Origin: Rhodococcus opacus B4
GTDB taxonomy: Bacteria > Actinomycetota > Actinomycetes > Mycobacteriales > Mycobacteriaceae
DNA length: 64,000 nucleotides
Reading direction: 5' to 3'
NCBI RefSeq assembly: GCF_000010805.1
Contig: NC_012522.1
Span: forward strand, 186,001 to 250,000
Below are positions 1 to 7,064 of this stretch, piece by piece. A program made the translations under genes and the position numbers. Every line of letters starts with the position of its first letter. Within the stretch, counting starts at the first letter, position 1. The notes below the pieces were generated by a model that was given only the letters and a program-made list of their open reading frames with translations, was not told where the DNA came from and did not search any database.

Positions 1-18
1 GCAGGGTGGGCGCTCGGC

Positions 19-1461
19 GTGAACGATTCTGCTCCGCACGGCACGTCCGACTTCGTGGTCGTCGCCAACCGGCTGCCCGTGGACATGGAGACACTCGACG
101 ACGGAACGACACGCTGGAAACGCAGTCCCGGAGGGCTCGTCACCGCCCTGGAACCGATCCTCCTCGGACGGGAGCGCGGATCCTGGGTGGGCTGGCCGGG
201 GGTGCCCGATACGAAGGTCGAACCGATCGTCTCCGGTGGGGTCGATCTGTTCCCGGTGGAACTGAGTTCGGACGAGGTGGCCCGGTACTACGAGGGGTTC
301 TCGAACGCGACGCTGTGGCCGCTGTACCACGACGTGCTGGTGGCCCCGGTGTTCGACCGGGACTGGTGGCATACCTACCTGGAGGTGAATCGCCACTTCG
401 CGGAGGAGACGGCGCGCACCGCCGCCGAGGGCGCCACGGTGTGGGTGCAGGATTATCAACTCCAGCTGGTGCCGCGCCTGCTCCGGGAGATGCGCCCCGA
501 TCTGACCATCGGATTCTTTCTTCACATCCCGTTCCCGCCGGTCGAATTGTTCATGCAGCTGCCGTGGCGAAAGGAGATCGTGGAGGGGCTCCTCGGGGCC
601 GACCTCATCGGTTTCCATCTGCCCGGGGGCGCCCACAACTTCCTGTTCCTGGCCCGCAGACTGCTCGGACTCGACGCCACCACCGCGGGCGTCGGCGTGC
701 GCGGCGCACTCGGCACGGTGACACTCGACGACCGAGTCGTGCACGTCGGCGCCTTCCCCATCTCCGTCGACGCCCGGAAACTCGTCGAACAGGCGACCGA
801 GCCCGCCGTCGTCGAACGGGCCGCGGAGATCCGCCGGGAGCTCGGGAACCCACGGAAGATCCTCCTCGGCGTCGACCGACTCGATTACACGAAGGGCATC
901 GACCTGCGGCTGTCGGCGCTCGGTGAACTGCTCGACGAGGGGCGGCTCGACCCGTCCGACACCGTGATGGTGCAACTCGCCACCCCCAGCCGTGAACGCG
1001 TCGAGCACTACATGAAGATGCGCAGCTCCATCGAGGAGCAGGTCAGCCACATCAACGGCGACCACGGGCAGATAGGCCGGCCGGTGGTGCACTACCTCTA
1101 CCAGCCGGTCGATCGCAGCGAGCTGATCGCGCTGTTCCTCGCCGCCGACGTCATGCTCGTCACCCCGATGCGCGACGGGATGAATCTCGTGGCCAAGGAG
1201 TACGTTGCCTGCCGGGCCGACCTGGGCGGTGCGCTGGTACTCAGCGAATTCGCGGGTGCCGCCGCCGAACTCCGGGGCGCCTACCTGGTGAACCCGCACG
1301 ACCTCGACGGGGTGAAGAACACGATCGTGGCCGCACTCGGCCAGGAGCGAGAGCAGGGACGGCGAAGAATGTCGCGGCTGCACCGGCAGGTGCTCGACCA
1401 CGACGTGCACCGGTGGGCGCAATCCTTCCTCGGAGCACTCGACCCGAACGCGGCCGACTGA
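19..1461 (+). CDS. otsA: Trehalose-6-phosphate synthase (GT20)
   Basis: Joins UDP- or ADP-glucose to glucose-6-phosphate to make trehalose-6-phosphate in the cytosol, the first step of the OtsAB route to trehalose, an osmoprotectant and glycolipid headgroup precursor. The 480 residues match the usual OtsA length. Visible family motifs are the N-terminal ANRLPVD strand, SPGGL near residue 37 (donor-site Gly pair), the DYQLQLVP and HIPFPP blocks mid-protein, VDRLDYTKG near 285 (phosphate-binding Arg and Lys) and [10 protein letters not shown] near 390. The GTG start follows a GGGTGGG stretch, but the frame stays open to the window edge, so an upstream start cannot be excluded. It converges on the ANTAR gene with a 20-base gap. 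The otsB phosphatase is not in view. Family assignment is secure. Confidence 0.95.
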   Translation: MNDSAPHGTSDFVVVANRLPVDMETLDDGTTRWKRSPGGLVTALEPILLGRERGSWVGWPGVPDTKVEPIVSGGVDLFPVELSSDEVARYYEGFSNATLWPLYHDVLVAPVFDRDWWHTYLEVNRHFAEETARTAAEGATVWVQDYQLQLVPRLLREMRPDLTIGFFLHIPFPPVELFMQLPWRKEIVEGLLGADLIGFHLPGGAHNFLFLARRLLGLDATTAGVGVRGALGTVTLDDRVVHVGAFPISVDARKLVEQATEPAVVERAAEIRRELGNPRKILLGVDRLDYTKGIDLRLSALGELLDEGRLDPSDTVMVQLATPSRERVEHYMKMRSSIEEQVSHINGDHGQIGRPVVHYLYQPVDRSELIALFLAADVMLVTPMRDGMNLVAKEYVACRADLGGALVLSEFAGAAAELRGAYLVNPHDLDGVKNTIVAALGQEREQGRRRMSRLHRQVLDHDVHRWAQSFLGALDPNAAD

Positions 1462-1481
1462 TCACACCGTCCCGGCCGGCC

Positions 1482-2252
1482 TCACTCCGGATTCGTGACC
1501 GATTCGACGATGCGGCGCGCCACCTCCGCCAACTTCACGTGCTCCTGCTGCGACTGCGCGACGAGGATCTCGAACGCCCGGTCCGCGGACACACCCCGCA
1601 GTGCCATCACGATCCCCTTGGCCTGCTCGATGACCGCACGGGTCTTCATGGCCCGCGTGAGACCCGTCACCTCGTTCCTGGCCAACTCCACGCTGCGCGC
1701 GCTCCTGAGCAATCCTTCGATCGCCGTGGTGTAGACGAGGAGCACGACGGCGTCGAGTTCACTGAAACCGTGATCGCCCCGCCCGTAGATGTCGAGGGTC
1801 CCGGCCAGGGCCTCGTCCACCGCGAGCGGCGCGGACAGGAAACTGCGCATTCCCGCCTGGTCCAGGTTGTCGGCCAGGGACGGCCACCGGGCCGCGGCTT
1901 CCCCGCGCGTCGCCTTGACGACCTTCCGGCTGCCCGCCACGCCGAAGTAGTCGTCGCCGTCGATGGCCTGGAAGCTCTGAATGTCGATCTGCCGGACCGT
2001 CTCGTCCGCGTAGGCGACCGTCTCGACGAGTCCGTCGCGCAGCAACGACACTCCGGCCATGTCGGCGTCGGCGATCGCGTCCACCACCTGTTCGCAGACC
2101 CGTTGCAGCAGCAGGCCCATCTCCACCTGTGAGCCGGAGTTCCAGTTGAACTCGTCCAACGCGGTTGCCAGGGAGCCCAGTTGGGCAGCGATCGTCCCCC
2201 CGTCGAGATCAGGGGACATCGACTCAGGGCGCTCACCCGCAGTCTCGGACAT
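1482..2252 (-). CDS. GAF-ANTAR transcription antitermination regulator
   Basis: A 256-residue two-domain protein. Residues of about 45-175 form a GAF sensor-like fold, and the C-terminal 60 residues are an ANTAR RNA-binding domain (RAVIEQAKGIVMALRGV, then DRAFEILVAQSQ). ANTAR domains bind paired hairpins in leader RNAs and prevent termination. No response-regulator receiver is present, so the signal is presumably read by the GAF domain or a partner. The ATG at 2252 is chosen because GAGG lies eight bases upstream; the frame stays open to 2396, but that extension looks non-coding. It lies downstream of sigF in the same direction with a gap of about 180 bases. It is one of two such proteins in the window (the other is at 9299). 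The RNA targets are unknown. Confidence 0.85.
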   Translation of the reverse strand: MSETAGERPESMSPDLDGGTIAAQLGSLATALDEFNWNSGSQVEMGLLLQRVCEQVVDAIADADMAGVSLLRDGLVETVAYADETVRQIDIQSFQAIDGDDYFGVAGSRKVVKATRGEAAARWPSLADNLDQAGMRSFLSAPLAVDEALAGTLDIYGRGDHGFSELDAVVLLVYTTAIEGLLRSARSVELARNEVTGLTRAMKTRAVIEQAKGIVMALRGVSADRAFEILVAQSQQEHVKLAEVARRIVESVTNPE

Positions 2253-2429
2253 TCTCGGATACACCTCGGATTCCGGGTGTAACCGACAGGACACCCACTG
2301 AACGAACGCAGCAGTTGTCTCTACCGTCGAGAAGACTTTACTCGACCCGGGAACCGACTTCGTCCACCGATCCCGTCCCCGGCTCTGCCGGTTCACCCGA
2401 GTCGGTTCGAACGAGCCGAGACAGCGCGC

Positions 2430-3227
2430 TCAGCCGCCGCCCAGCTGCTCCCGCAGCCCGGACAGGGTGCGTGCCAGGATCCGCGAGACCTGCATCTGCG
2501 AGACGCCCACGCGCTGGGCGATTTCCGTCTGGGTCATCGATCCGAAGAAGCGCAGCATCAACACTCGGCGTTCGAGCGGCGGAAGTTTCTCCAGCGCCGG
2601 CCGAACCGAGGCGTGACTCTCCACGTTCGCGAGCTCGGGGTCCTCTTCGCCGAGTGTCTCGGCGAGGGGTAGGTCGTCGGGGTCATCTCCCATGGCCGCA
2701 TCCATCGACAGGGTTTGGTAGGCATTCTTCGCGAGCAGGCCCTCGGACACTTCCCGGACGTCGAGTTCGAGTTCGGCGGCGATCTCGCTGGCCGACGGCG
2801 ACCGACCCAGTTCCTGCGACAGTTCGTCGACGGCCTTGGCGATCAACGCGTGGAGTTCCTGCATGCGGCGGGGCACCCGCATCGACCAGCCGGTGTCGCG
2901 AAAGTAGCGGCGGACCTCACCCATGATCGTGGGTACCGCGTAGGACACGAAGTCGAAGCCGCGGTCCGGGTCGAATCGGTCGACCGCCTTCACCAGCCCC
3001 AGCCGGGCGACCTGCAGCAAATCTTCGTGCGCCTCGCCGCGGCCGCCGAAGCGGCGGGCGATGTGATCGGCCAGCGGAAGGCAACGTGTGATGATCTCGT
3101 CGCGCAGCGCGGACGCCTCCCCGGACGATTCCTCCAAGATTCGCAGGCGCGCCACGGCGGGCGCCACGTCCTTGTAGTCGTCTCTGCCGGGACGGTGCCG
3201 TTCGCTGCGTTCCGAAACCGGTGACAC
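2430..3227 (-). CDS. sigF: General-stress sigma factor, SigF/SigB subfamily
   Basis: A 265-residue sigma-70 family factor of the SigB/SigF/SigG type. Region 2 is seen at residues of about 50-120 (LADHIARRFGGRG, DLLQVARLGLVKAVDRFDPDRG, FRDTGWSMRVPRR), region 3 follows, and region 4 is a helix-turn-helix near the C terminus (TQTEIAQRVGVSQMQVSRIL). The chosen GTG start shares its first base with the TAG stop of rsbW (TAGTG), so the two are translationally coupled and expressed in a fixed ratio. The frame runs open to 3434 inside rsbW, but that part lacks sigma-like sequence. It is expected to be held inactive by RsbW and to direct RNA polymerase to GGTTT-N15-17-GGGTAC promoters. The assignment rests on domain order and linkage to an RsbW-type kinase. 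Confidence 0.92.
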   Translation of the reverse strand: MSPVSERSERHRPGRDDYKDVAPAVARLRILEESSGEASALRDEIITRCLPLADHIARRFGGRGEAHEDLLQVARLGLVKAVDRFDPDRGFDFVSYAVPTIMGEVRRYFRDTGWSMRVPRRMQELHALIAKAVDELSQELGRSPSASEIAAELELDVREVSEGLLAKNAYQTLSMDAAMGDDPDDLPLAETLGEEDPELANVESHASVRPALEKLPPLERRVLMLRFFGSMTQTEIAQRVGVSQMQVSRILARTLSGLREQLGGG

Positions 3228-3658
3228 TAGTTGGTGCCCCGGTATTTGACCAGTTCCACCGCCACGGTCCGCTCGACGGACCCGTTGCCGACGGGCCCCT
3301 CCGACACCGAAACCGCGTTCATCAACGTCTCGAGCACATGCCAGCCGAAACTCTCCCGGTTGGGCACGCCGCGTCGACTGAGGGGTGCACTGATCGTCAC
3401 GTGCAACCCGGTTTCCGTCACGGCGAAGGAACACGTCAGTTCGGCGCTACCCGGCGTAGCCGCGATCAGTTCCGAACACACCTCGTCCACGGCGAGTTTG
3501 ATATCGGCGACGTCGTCGAGCGTGAAGTCTCCCAGAACGGCGAGAGTTTCCGCCACGGCGCGCACCACAGGCAATTGTTCGAACTCCGCCGCCACACGAA
3601 GTTCCACGGGCACACCGGATCTCGTTTTCATTCGTCTAACCTCGCCGACCTCGGCCAT
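3227..3658 (-). CDS. rsbW: Anti-sigma factor RsbW/UsfX, HATPase fold
   Basis: A small GHKL-type ATP-binding protein of 143 residues, related to RsbW, SpoIIAB and mycobacterial UsfX. It should bind and block the sigma factor encoded directly downstream and release it when engaged by a STAS antagonist. The N-box region reads DIKLAVDEVCSELI; the later part (FGWHVLETLMNAV, ERTVAVELVKY) fits the family. Two starts are plausible: ATG at 3658 with GGAG five bases upstream, and ATG at 3631 with GAGG nine bases upstream; the longer is given. A SigF-type promoter about 46 bases upstream suggests autoregulation. A STAS protein that could be its antagonist is at 10239. Confidence 0.88.
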   Translation of the reverse strand: MAEVGEVRRMKTRSGVPVELRVAAEFEQLPVVRAVAETLAVLGDFTLDDVADIKLAVDEVCSELIAATPGSAELTCSFAVTETGLHVTISAPLSRRGVPNRESFGWHVLETLMNAVSVSEGPVGNGSVERTVAVELVKYRGTN

Positions 3659-3703
3659 CTGCACTCCACGTCTGTGTCGTCGGTTTCTGCGACTCCCGGC
3701 AGC

Positions 3704-3729
3704 GTACCCAGCTGCCGCGGCCCTCAACC
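3704..3729 (-). promoter_or_regulatory. SigF-type promoter of rsbW-sigF
   Basis: On the minus strand GGTTG (3729-3725) is followed by 15 bases and then GGGTAC (3709-3704). This is close to the mycobacterial SigF consensus GGWWT-N15-17-GGGTAY. It sits about 46 bases before the rsbW start, so the operon is probably autoregulated. Assignment is by eye; no transcript data are available. Confidence 0.6.
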
Positions 3730-3794
3730 CGCCGGCGAACGAAAGTGCGAATGCGGCCCTGACGTGTGGTTCGACGAACCCGATTCCGTAGGTC

Positions 3795-4040
3795 TCAGGC
3801 GATCCGGACGTCGCGTGCCTGGTTGCCGGTGTCGGTGCGGCAGACGGTGAAGCTGACGCGCTGTCCCTCCACGAGGATGCGGTGACCGTCGCCGGCGATT
3901 TCGGAGACGTGGACGAAGACGTCGTCGGATCCGTCGGCCGGGGCGAGGAACCCGAAACCCTGGTCGGCGTTGAACCACCGCACCGTGCCGGTCCGCAGGG
4001 CGGTCGACGGACGGGCAGGCAGTGTGTCGCCGGCGCTCAT
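3795..4040 (-). CDS. Cold-shock-domain RNA-binding protein
   Basis: An 81-residue CspA-type OB fold with a 16-residue N-terminal extension (normal CspA is about 67 residues). The nucleic-acid-binding motifs are visible: the first strand [14 protein letters not shown]1-like GFGFLAP and RNP2 VFVHVS. RNP1 lacks the usual Lys and final Ile of KGFGFI. The end of the protein ([17 protein letters not shown]) also fits the family. It likely acts as a single-strand nucleic-acid chaperone. The ATG overlaps the stop of a 31-residue membrane peptide by four bases (ATGA), implying coupled translation. The ATG at 4040 is the natural start even though the frame continues upstream to 4358. Confidence 0.88.
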   Translation of the reverse strand: MSAGDTLPARPSTALRTGTVRWFNADQGFGFLAPADGSDDVFVHVSEIAGDGHRILVEGQRVSFTVCRTDTGNQARDVRIA

Positions 4041-4132
4041 CGTGCCGTCTTCCGATCGGCCAGGCCGTGGAGCGCGGCGCCGCCCCCCAGGCTCGCGACG
4101 AGCAGAACCACAAGCAGAGCCACGTTGAGCAT
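4037..4132 (-). CDS. 31-residue single-span membrane peptide
   Basis: A short frame beginning [20 protein letters not shown] and ending in a charged tail (LADRKTAR). Residues 3-22 form one hydrophobic span, so the product is probably a membrane microprotein with a short cytosolic C terminus. The ATG is preceded by a strong Shine-Dalgarno run (GAGGAG, three bases before the ATG). Its stop overlaps the start of the cold-shock gene by four bases, which argues that it is translated and coupled. I recognise no family. A weak SigF-like element (GGTTG-N18-AGGTAC, 4179-4151) lies about 20 bases upstream, with a spacer longer than typical. Confidence 0.55.
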   Translation of the reverse strand: MLNVALLVVLLVASLGGGAALHGLADRKTAR

Positions 4133-4513
4133 TGCTCCTCCTCGGCGTGCGTACCTTCGGCCCCCTGGCCGAATCAACCCGAAAGTAGTGCGTCGCTCTC
4201 GCGTGCGGGACGGTTCGGGCCGAGCGTTTGCACAATCGAGATCTGGCGGACACAACGCATCCACATCGACAGCCACAGAAGATCTGGCTTGCTCGACATA
4301 GATTTTGTAGTACGCTCGAAGCGTCGGAACTTTCGAGTCGAGAACGCTCGAGCGACACGACCGGATGTCACCGGCGAGGCAGGGGCCCGTGATTCGAGAC
4401 CTTCCGTCAGGGTACGCGGTGAGTTCACCAAGCGCCGCCCCGCCGGGGGCCGAGCGGGGCATCCAAGCCTCGGGGTTCCGCAGGCAGTCAGTAAGCGAAC
4501 GAGAGGACCGAGA
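4133..4513. other. Divergent intergenic region, csp operon / dps
   Basis: 381 bases without a convincing gene. The left part carries the leader of the minus-strand 31-residue peptide gene and the weak SigF-like element noted there. The middle is locally AT-richer than the surroundings (about 4290-4345). The right part has GTGAT (4389-4393), 16 bases, then GGGTAC (4410-4415), about 100 bases before dps. That is a possible SigF-type promoter for dps, though the -35 match is poor. Confidence 0.4.
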
Positions 4514-5053
4514 ATGTCGAAGTTCACCGTGCCAGGTCTTTCCGACGATCAGGGAGCGCGCGTCGCCGACATCCTGCAGAAGCGGCTCAGCGCATACAAC
4601 GACCTGCATCTGACGCTCAAGCACATTCACTGGAATGTGGTGGGTCCGAATTTCATCGGCGTGCACGAGATGATCGACCCGCAGGTCGAGTTGGTGCGCG
4701 GATACGCGGACGCGGTGGCCGAGCGCATCGCCGCCCTCGGGAAGTCGCCGGACGGCACGCCGGCCGCCATCACCCGCGACCGCACGTGGGACGACTACTC
4801 GGTCAACCGCGACACGGCGCAGGCCCACCTCGGTGCCCTCGACCTCGTGTACAGCGGCGTCGTCGAGGACAACCGCAAGGCGATCGCGGAGACGGGCGAC
4901 CTCGACCCGATCACCGAGGACCTCCTCATCGGCCAGACCGGCGAACTCGAAAAGTTCCAGTGGTTCGTGCGCGCCCACCTCGAAAACTCCGGCGGCGGCC
5001 TCTCCACCAACGGTGCGAACACCGAGAAGCAGGCCGCCTCGCAAGCGCGGTGA
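4514..5053 (+). CDS. dps: DNA-binding ferritin-like protein Dps
   Basis: A 179-residue Dps of the mycobacterial Dps1 type. Dps dodecamers oxidise ferrous iron with hydrogen peroxide, store the mineral and coat DNA, protecting it from Fenton damage. The ferroxidase ligands are in place: H39 and H51 in HIHWNVVGPNFIGVH, and D66 and E70 in GYADAVAERI. The C-terminal tail (STNGANTEKQAASQAR) resembles the DNA-binding tail of the mycobacterial protein. The ATG at 4514 has AGAGGA upstream; the frame continuing upstream from it is non-coding. It begins a run of stress genes (CsbD-like, GlsB-like) on the same strand ending at a strong hairpin, consistent with a stress-sigma regulon. Confidence 0.95.
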   Translation: MSKFTVPGLSDDQGARVADILQKRLSAYNDLHLTLKHIHWNVVGPNFIGVHEMIDPQVELVRGYADAVAERIAALGKSPDGTPAAITRDRTWDDYSVNRDTAQAHLGALDLVYSGVVEDNRKAIAETGDLDPITEDLLIGQTGELEKFQWFVRAHLENSGGGLSTNGANTEKQAASQAR

Positions 5054-5095
5054 GCACGGACCGGCCTACCCACCCACTACCGAAAGGTGACGAAC

Positions 5096-5332
5096 ATGGC
5101 TGAGAACAACAGCGGACCGGCAGAGGCCGTCAAGGGCGTCGTCGAAGACGTCAAGGGCAAGGCGAAGGAAGCCGCGGGCGCGGTGTCCGGCCAGGACGAC
5201 CTCACCCGCGAGGGCAAGGCGCAGCAGGACAAAGCCGCCGCCCAGCGCGAGGCAGCCGCGAAGGAAGCCGAAGCGGAGAAGGCCCGCGGCAAGGCCGAGG
5301 CACAGGAAGCACGCCAGCGCGCCGAACAGTGA
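5096..5332 (+). CDS. CsbD-like stress protein
   Basis: A 78-residue, highly charged, Ala/Lys/Glu-rich protein. Its first half (AVKGVVEDVKGKAKEAAGAV) matches the CsbD family, small soluble proteins under general-stress sigma control in many bacteria. The second half is a long Ala/Glu/Lys/Gln helix without a known domain, so the protein is longer than the core family fold. The biochemical function of the family is unknown. The ATG at 5096 follows AAAGGTGA at good spacing; the GTG at 5087 lies within that ribosome-binding stretch. It is 42 bases after dps and 46 before the GlsB-like gene, probably one transcript. Confidence 0.85.
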   Translation: MAENNSGPAEAVKGVVEDVKGKAKEAAGAVSGQDDLTREGKAQQDKAAAQREAAAKEAEAEKARGKAEAQEARQRAEQ

Positions 5333-5378
5333 CAACCGGCCACCGCCGGACGACACTCACCCCTGAAAGGACTGATAC

Positions 5379-5642
5379 GTGCTAGGACTGGGAATTCTGG
5401 GCTGGATCATCATCGGCGGTCTCGCCGGGTGGATCGGCAGCAAGATCATGAAGACCGACGCCCAGATGGGGATCGTCCTCAACATCGTCGTCGGAATCGT
5501 CGGCGGACTACTCGGCGGTTTCATCCTCAGCCTCTTCGGCACCGACGTGGAAGGCGGCGGTCTCTGGTTCAGCTTCTTCACCTGCCTCCTCGGCGCGGTG
5601 ATACTCCTGTTCCTGGTCAAACTCGTGACCGGGCGACGTTAA
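5379..5642 (+). CDS. GlsB/YeaQ/YmgE family stress membrane protein
   Basis: An 87-residue, almost entirely hydrophobic protein with three predicted spans (roughly residues 3-20, 28-50 and 59-82). The Gly-rich repeats IIIGGLAGWIGSKIM and VVGIVGGLLGGFILSLFG are the hallmark of the transglycosylase-associated/GlsB family. These small inner-membrane proteins are induced by stress; their molecular role is not established. The GTG start has AAAGGA eight bases upstream. It is the last gene of the dps-csbD-glsB run and is followed at once by a near-ideal terminator hairpin. Confidence 0.88.
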   Translation: MLGLGILGWIIIGGLAGWIGSKIMKTDAQMGIVLNIVVGIVGGLLGGFILSLFGTDVEGGGLWFSFFTCLLGAVILLFLVKLVTGRR

Positions 5643-5657
5643 ACGCCCGACTGCGGA

Positions 5658-5695
5658 ACCGGGCCTGCCCATCACACAATGGGCAGGCCCGGTTT
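5658..5695. terminator. 16-bp perfect hairpin terminator
   Basis: AACCGGGCCTGCCCAT (5658-5673) pairs perfectly with 5680-5695 across the six-base loop CACACA, and is followed by TTTCTCCT-like sequence. It ends the dps-csbD-glsB run 16 bases after the stop. The left side lacks a T run on the minus strand, but the symmetric stem could also stop minus-strand reading. Confidence 0.85.
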
Positions 5696-5915
5696 CTCCT
5701 CGCCCGGTCCGGTCATCGCCCCAGCAACCGGATCACCGCCCTCTCCACCACTTCCCGCCCAGCGATGGTGTGCCCCCCGAGTCGAACGCGGTGATCACCC
5801 GCGGATCGCCGACTGGAGCTACCGCGAGCCGTCGCGGCCGCTGCGGCGCTGGTGATGTTCTGCGGACTCTGGGGCTTCGCCGCAATCCTGCTATCGCGGC
5901 ATCGGTGAGCCTCTC

Positions 5916-5941
5916 GTTTTGGTCTCCCCGCTTCCGGGTAG
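5916..5941 (+). promoter_or_regulatory. SigF-type promoter upstream of small ORF/usfY-like genes
   Basis: GTTTT (5916-5920), 15 bases, then GGGTAG (5936-5941). This matches a GTTT-N15-GGGTA stress-sigma promoter with one deviation at the last base. It lies 33 bases before the GTG of the 47-residue gene and is oriented toward it. Found by eye. Confidence 0.55.
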
Positions 5942-5974
5942 GCGAAACGGAGGCAGCGGAAGGAGAGGGTGATC

Positions 5975-6118
5975 GTGTCCGAGAGCACGCGCGACGAGAA
6001 GGACGAACCGAAGGGCGGCCGCCCGGGCCCAGCCGATCACGGCAAGGACGGCGGCATGGCCACGAGAGAGAACGCGCCAGAATTGACGGAAGACTCCGCC
6101 GACGCCGAGAACGACTGA
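5975..6118 (+). CDS. 47-residue acidic hydrophilic protein
   Basis: A short frame starting VSESTRDEKDEPKGG and ending DSADAEND. It is rich in Asp, Glu, Lys and Gly, has no hydrophobic segment and is probably disordered and cytosolic. The GTG has AAGGAGAGG six bases upstream; an in-frame GTG six bases earlier falls inside that ribosome-binding sequence. It lies between a SigF-type promoter and a UsfY-like gene 38 bases downstream, so it is probably the first gene of a stress-induced operon. No family is recognised; the composition recalls small actinobacterial stress peptides. Confidence 0.5.
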   Translation: MSESTRDEKDEPKGGRPGPADHGKDGGMATRENAPELTEDSADAEND

Positions 6119-6156
6119 CCGAGCCCGGATTGCCGCTCGAGCCCAGGAGGAATGTT

Positions 6157-6480
6157 GTGACGTATCAGCCGGACAACGGGCCCAGCCGTGAGTTGAATTC
6201 CGAATTCCGCCCACAGGACGACGCCCACACCATGCGCAATCACGTCGGTGAGGCGATCACCGACGGCCGGAACTGGCCCGGCTACATCCTGATCGCCACC
6301 GGAATCGCCGTGCTCGGGTTGACCTTGGTCGCGGCGGGCTACGGATTCGAGGGCTGGGCGCTGATCGGCGGCATCGCCTGTGTTCTGTGCCTCGTGCTCG
6401 GCACCGTGCTGGTGCTCCTCGAACGGCGGCGCGTCAAAGCACTCGAAGGCGAGACGCTGACCGATCAGGAAGGGCATTGA
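6157..6480 (+). CDS. UsfY-like two-span membrane protein
   Basis: A 107-residue protein. A polar N terminus of about 45 residues containing DDAHTMRNHVGEAITDGRN is followed by two hydrophobic spans (residues about 46-65 and 72-92) and a charged tail starting ERRRVKALEG. The order R-x5-GE, D-x3-WPGY, span, span, E-x2-RV agrees with my recollection of mycobacterial UsfY, the protein encoded beside usfX-sigF in M. tuberculosis. The nearby SigF locus strengthens this. Its function is unknown. GTG at 6157 is chosen because AGGAGGA lies just upstream; the longer upstream frame lacks coding character. The stop overlaps the TTG start of the next gene by four bases. Confidence 0.65.
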   Translation: MTYQPDNGPSRELNSEFRPQDDAHTMRNHVGEAITDGRNWPGYILIATGIAVLGLTLVAAGYGFEGWALIGGIACVLCLVLGTVLVLLERRRVKALEGETLTDQEGH

Positions 6481-7058
6481 CCGATCCGAAGGCGGACCTC
6501 CACGACTACCTGCAGGCCGCGCGAGACGCTCTGCTGTGGAAGCTGGACGGATTGTCGGAGTACGACATCCGCCGACCGATGACCGCGACCGGTACGAACC
6601 TGCTGGGTCTGATCAAACACCTGACCGGCGTCGAGATCGGCTACTTCGGGGAGCCCTTCGGCCGAGGCGTCGACTTCCCACCGTGGGTGACAGACGACGC
6701 CGAAGACAACGTGGACATGTGGGCGACCGCCGACGAGTCACGCGACTACGTCGTCGGCCAGTACCGCCAGGCGTGGGAGCACACCGACGCCACCGTCCGG
6801 GCGCTGCCGATCGACGCGCCCGGACGAATACGGCACTGGCCGGAAGACCGCCGCGACGTCACGCTGCATCGGATTCTCGTGCACGTGATCGCCGAAACTC
6901 ACCGGCATGCGGGGCACGCCGACATCGTCCGTGAACTCGTCGACGGAACTGCCGGGCTGAGGGCGGACAACGACAACTTGCCTACAGCCGAGCGCACGTG
7001 GTGGGAGAGCTACCGTGCCCGCGTCGAACGGGCGGCCCGGGAAGCCGGCCAGGGCTGA
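6477..7058 (+). CDS. DinB-superfamily protein, DUF664 type
   Basis: A 193-residue four-helix-bundle protein of the DUF664/DinB group, which includes thiol-dependent, metal-binding enzymes related to mycothiol maleylpyruvate isomerase. The family signature NLLGLIKHLTGVEIGYFG is at residues of about 40-57, and ILVHVIAETHRHAGHADIVR at about 133-152 carries the other metal-ligand histidines. The substrate is unknown. The start is a TTG overlapping the upstream stop (TTGA) with AGGAAGGG just before it, indicating coupling to the UsfY-like gene. It ends six bases from the end of the convergent cutinase-like gene. Confidence 0.8.
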   Translation: MTDPKADLHDYLQAARDALLWKLDGLSEYDIRRPMTATGTNLLGLIKHLTGVEIGYFGEPFGRGVDFPPWVTDDAEDNVDMWATADESRDYVVGQYRQAWEHTDATVRALPIDAPGRIRHWPEDRRDVTLHRILVHVIAETHRHAGHADIVRELVDGTAGLRADNDNLPTAERTWWESYRARVERAAREAGQG

Positions 7059-7064
7059 CCGCAC

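Noticed and set aside
4037..5044. Long minus-strand frame across dps
   Set aside because: Only its last 31 residues are plausible as a gene; the rest is antisense to dps, which has all ferroxidase ligands.
5801..5906. Hydrophobic plus-strand peptide ending FAAILLSRHR
   Set aside because: No acceptable start codon with a ribosome-binding site; too short to judge.
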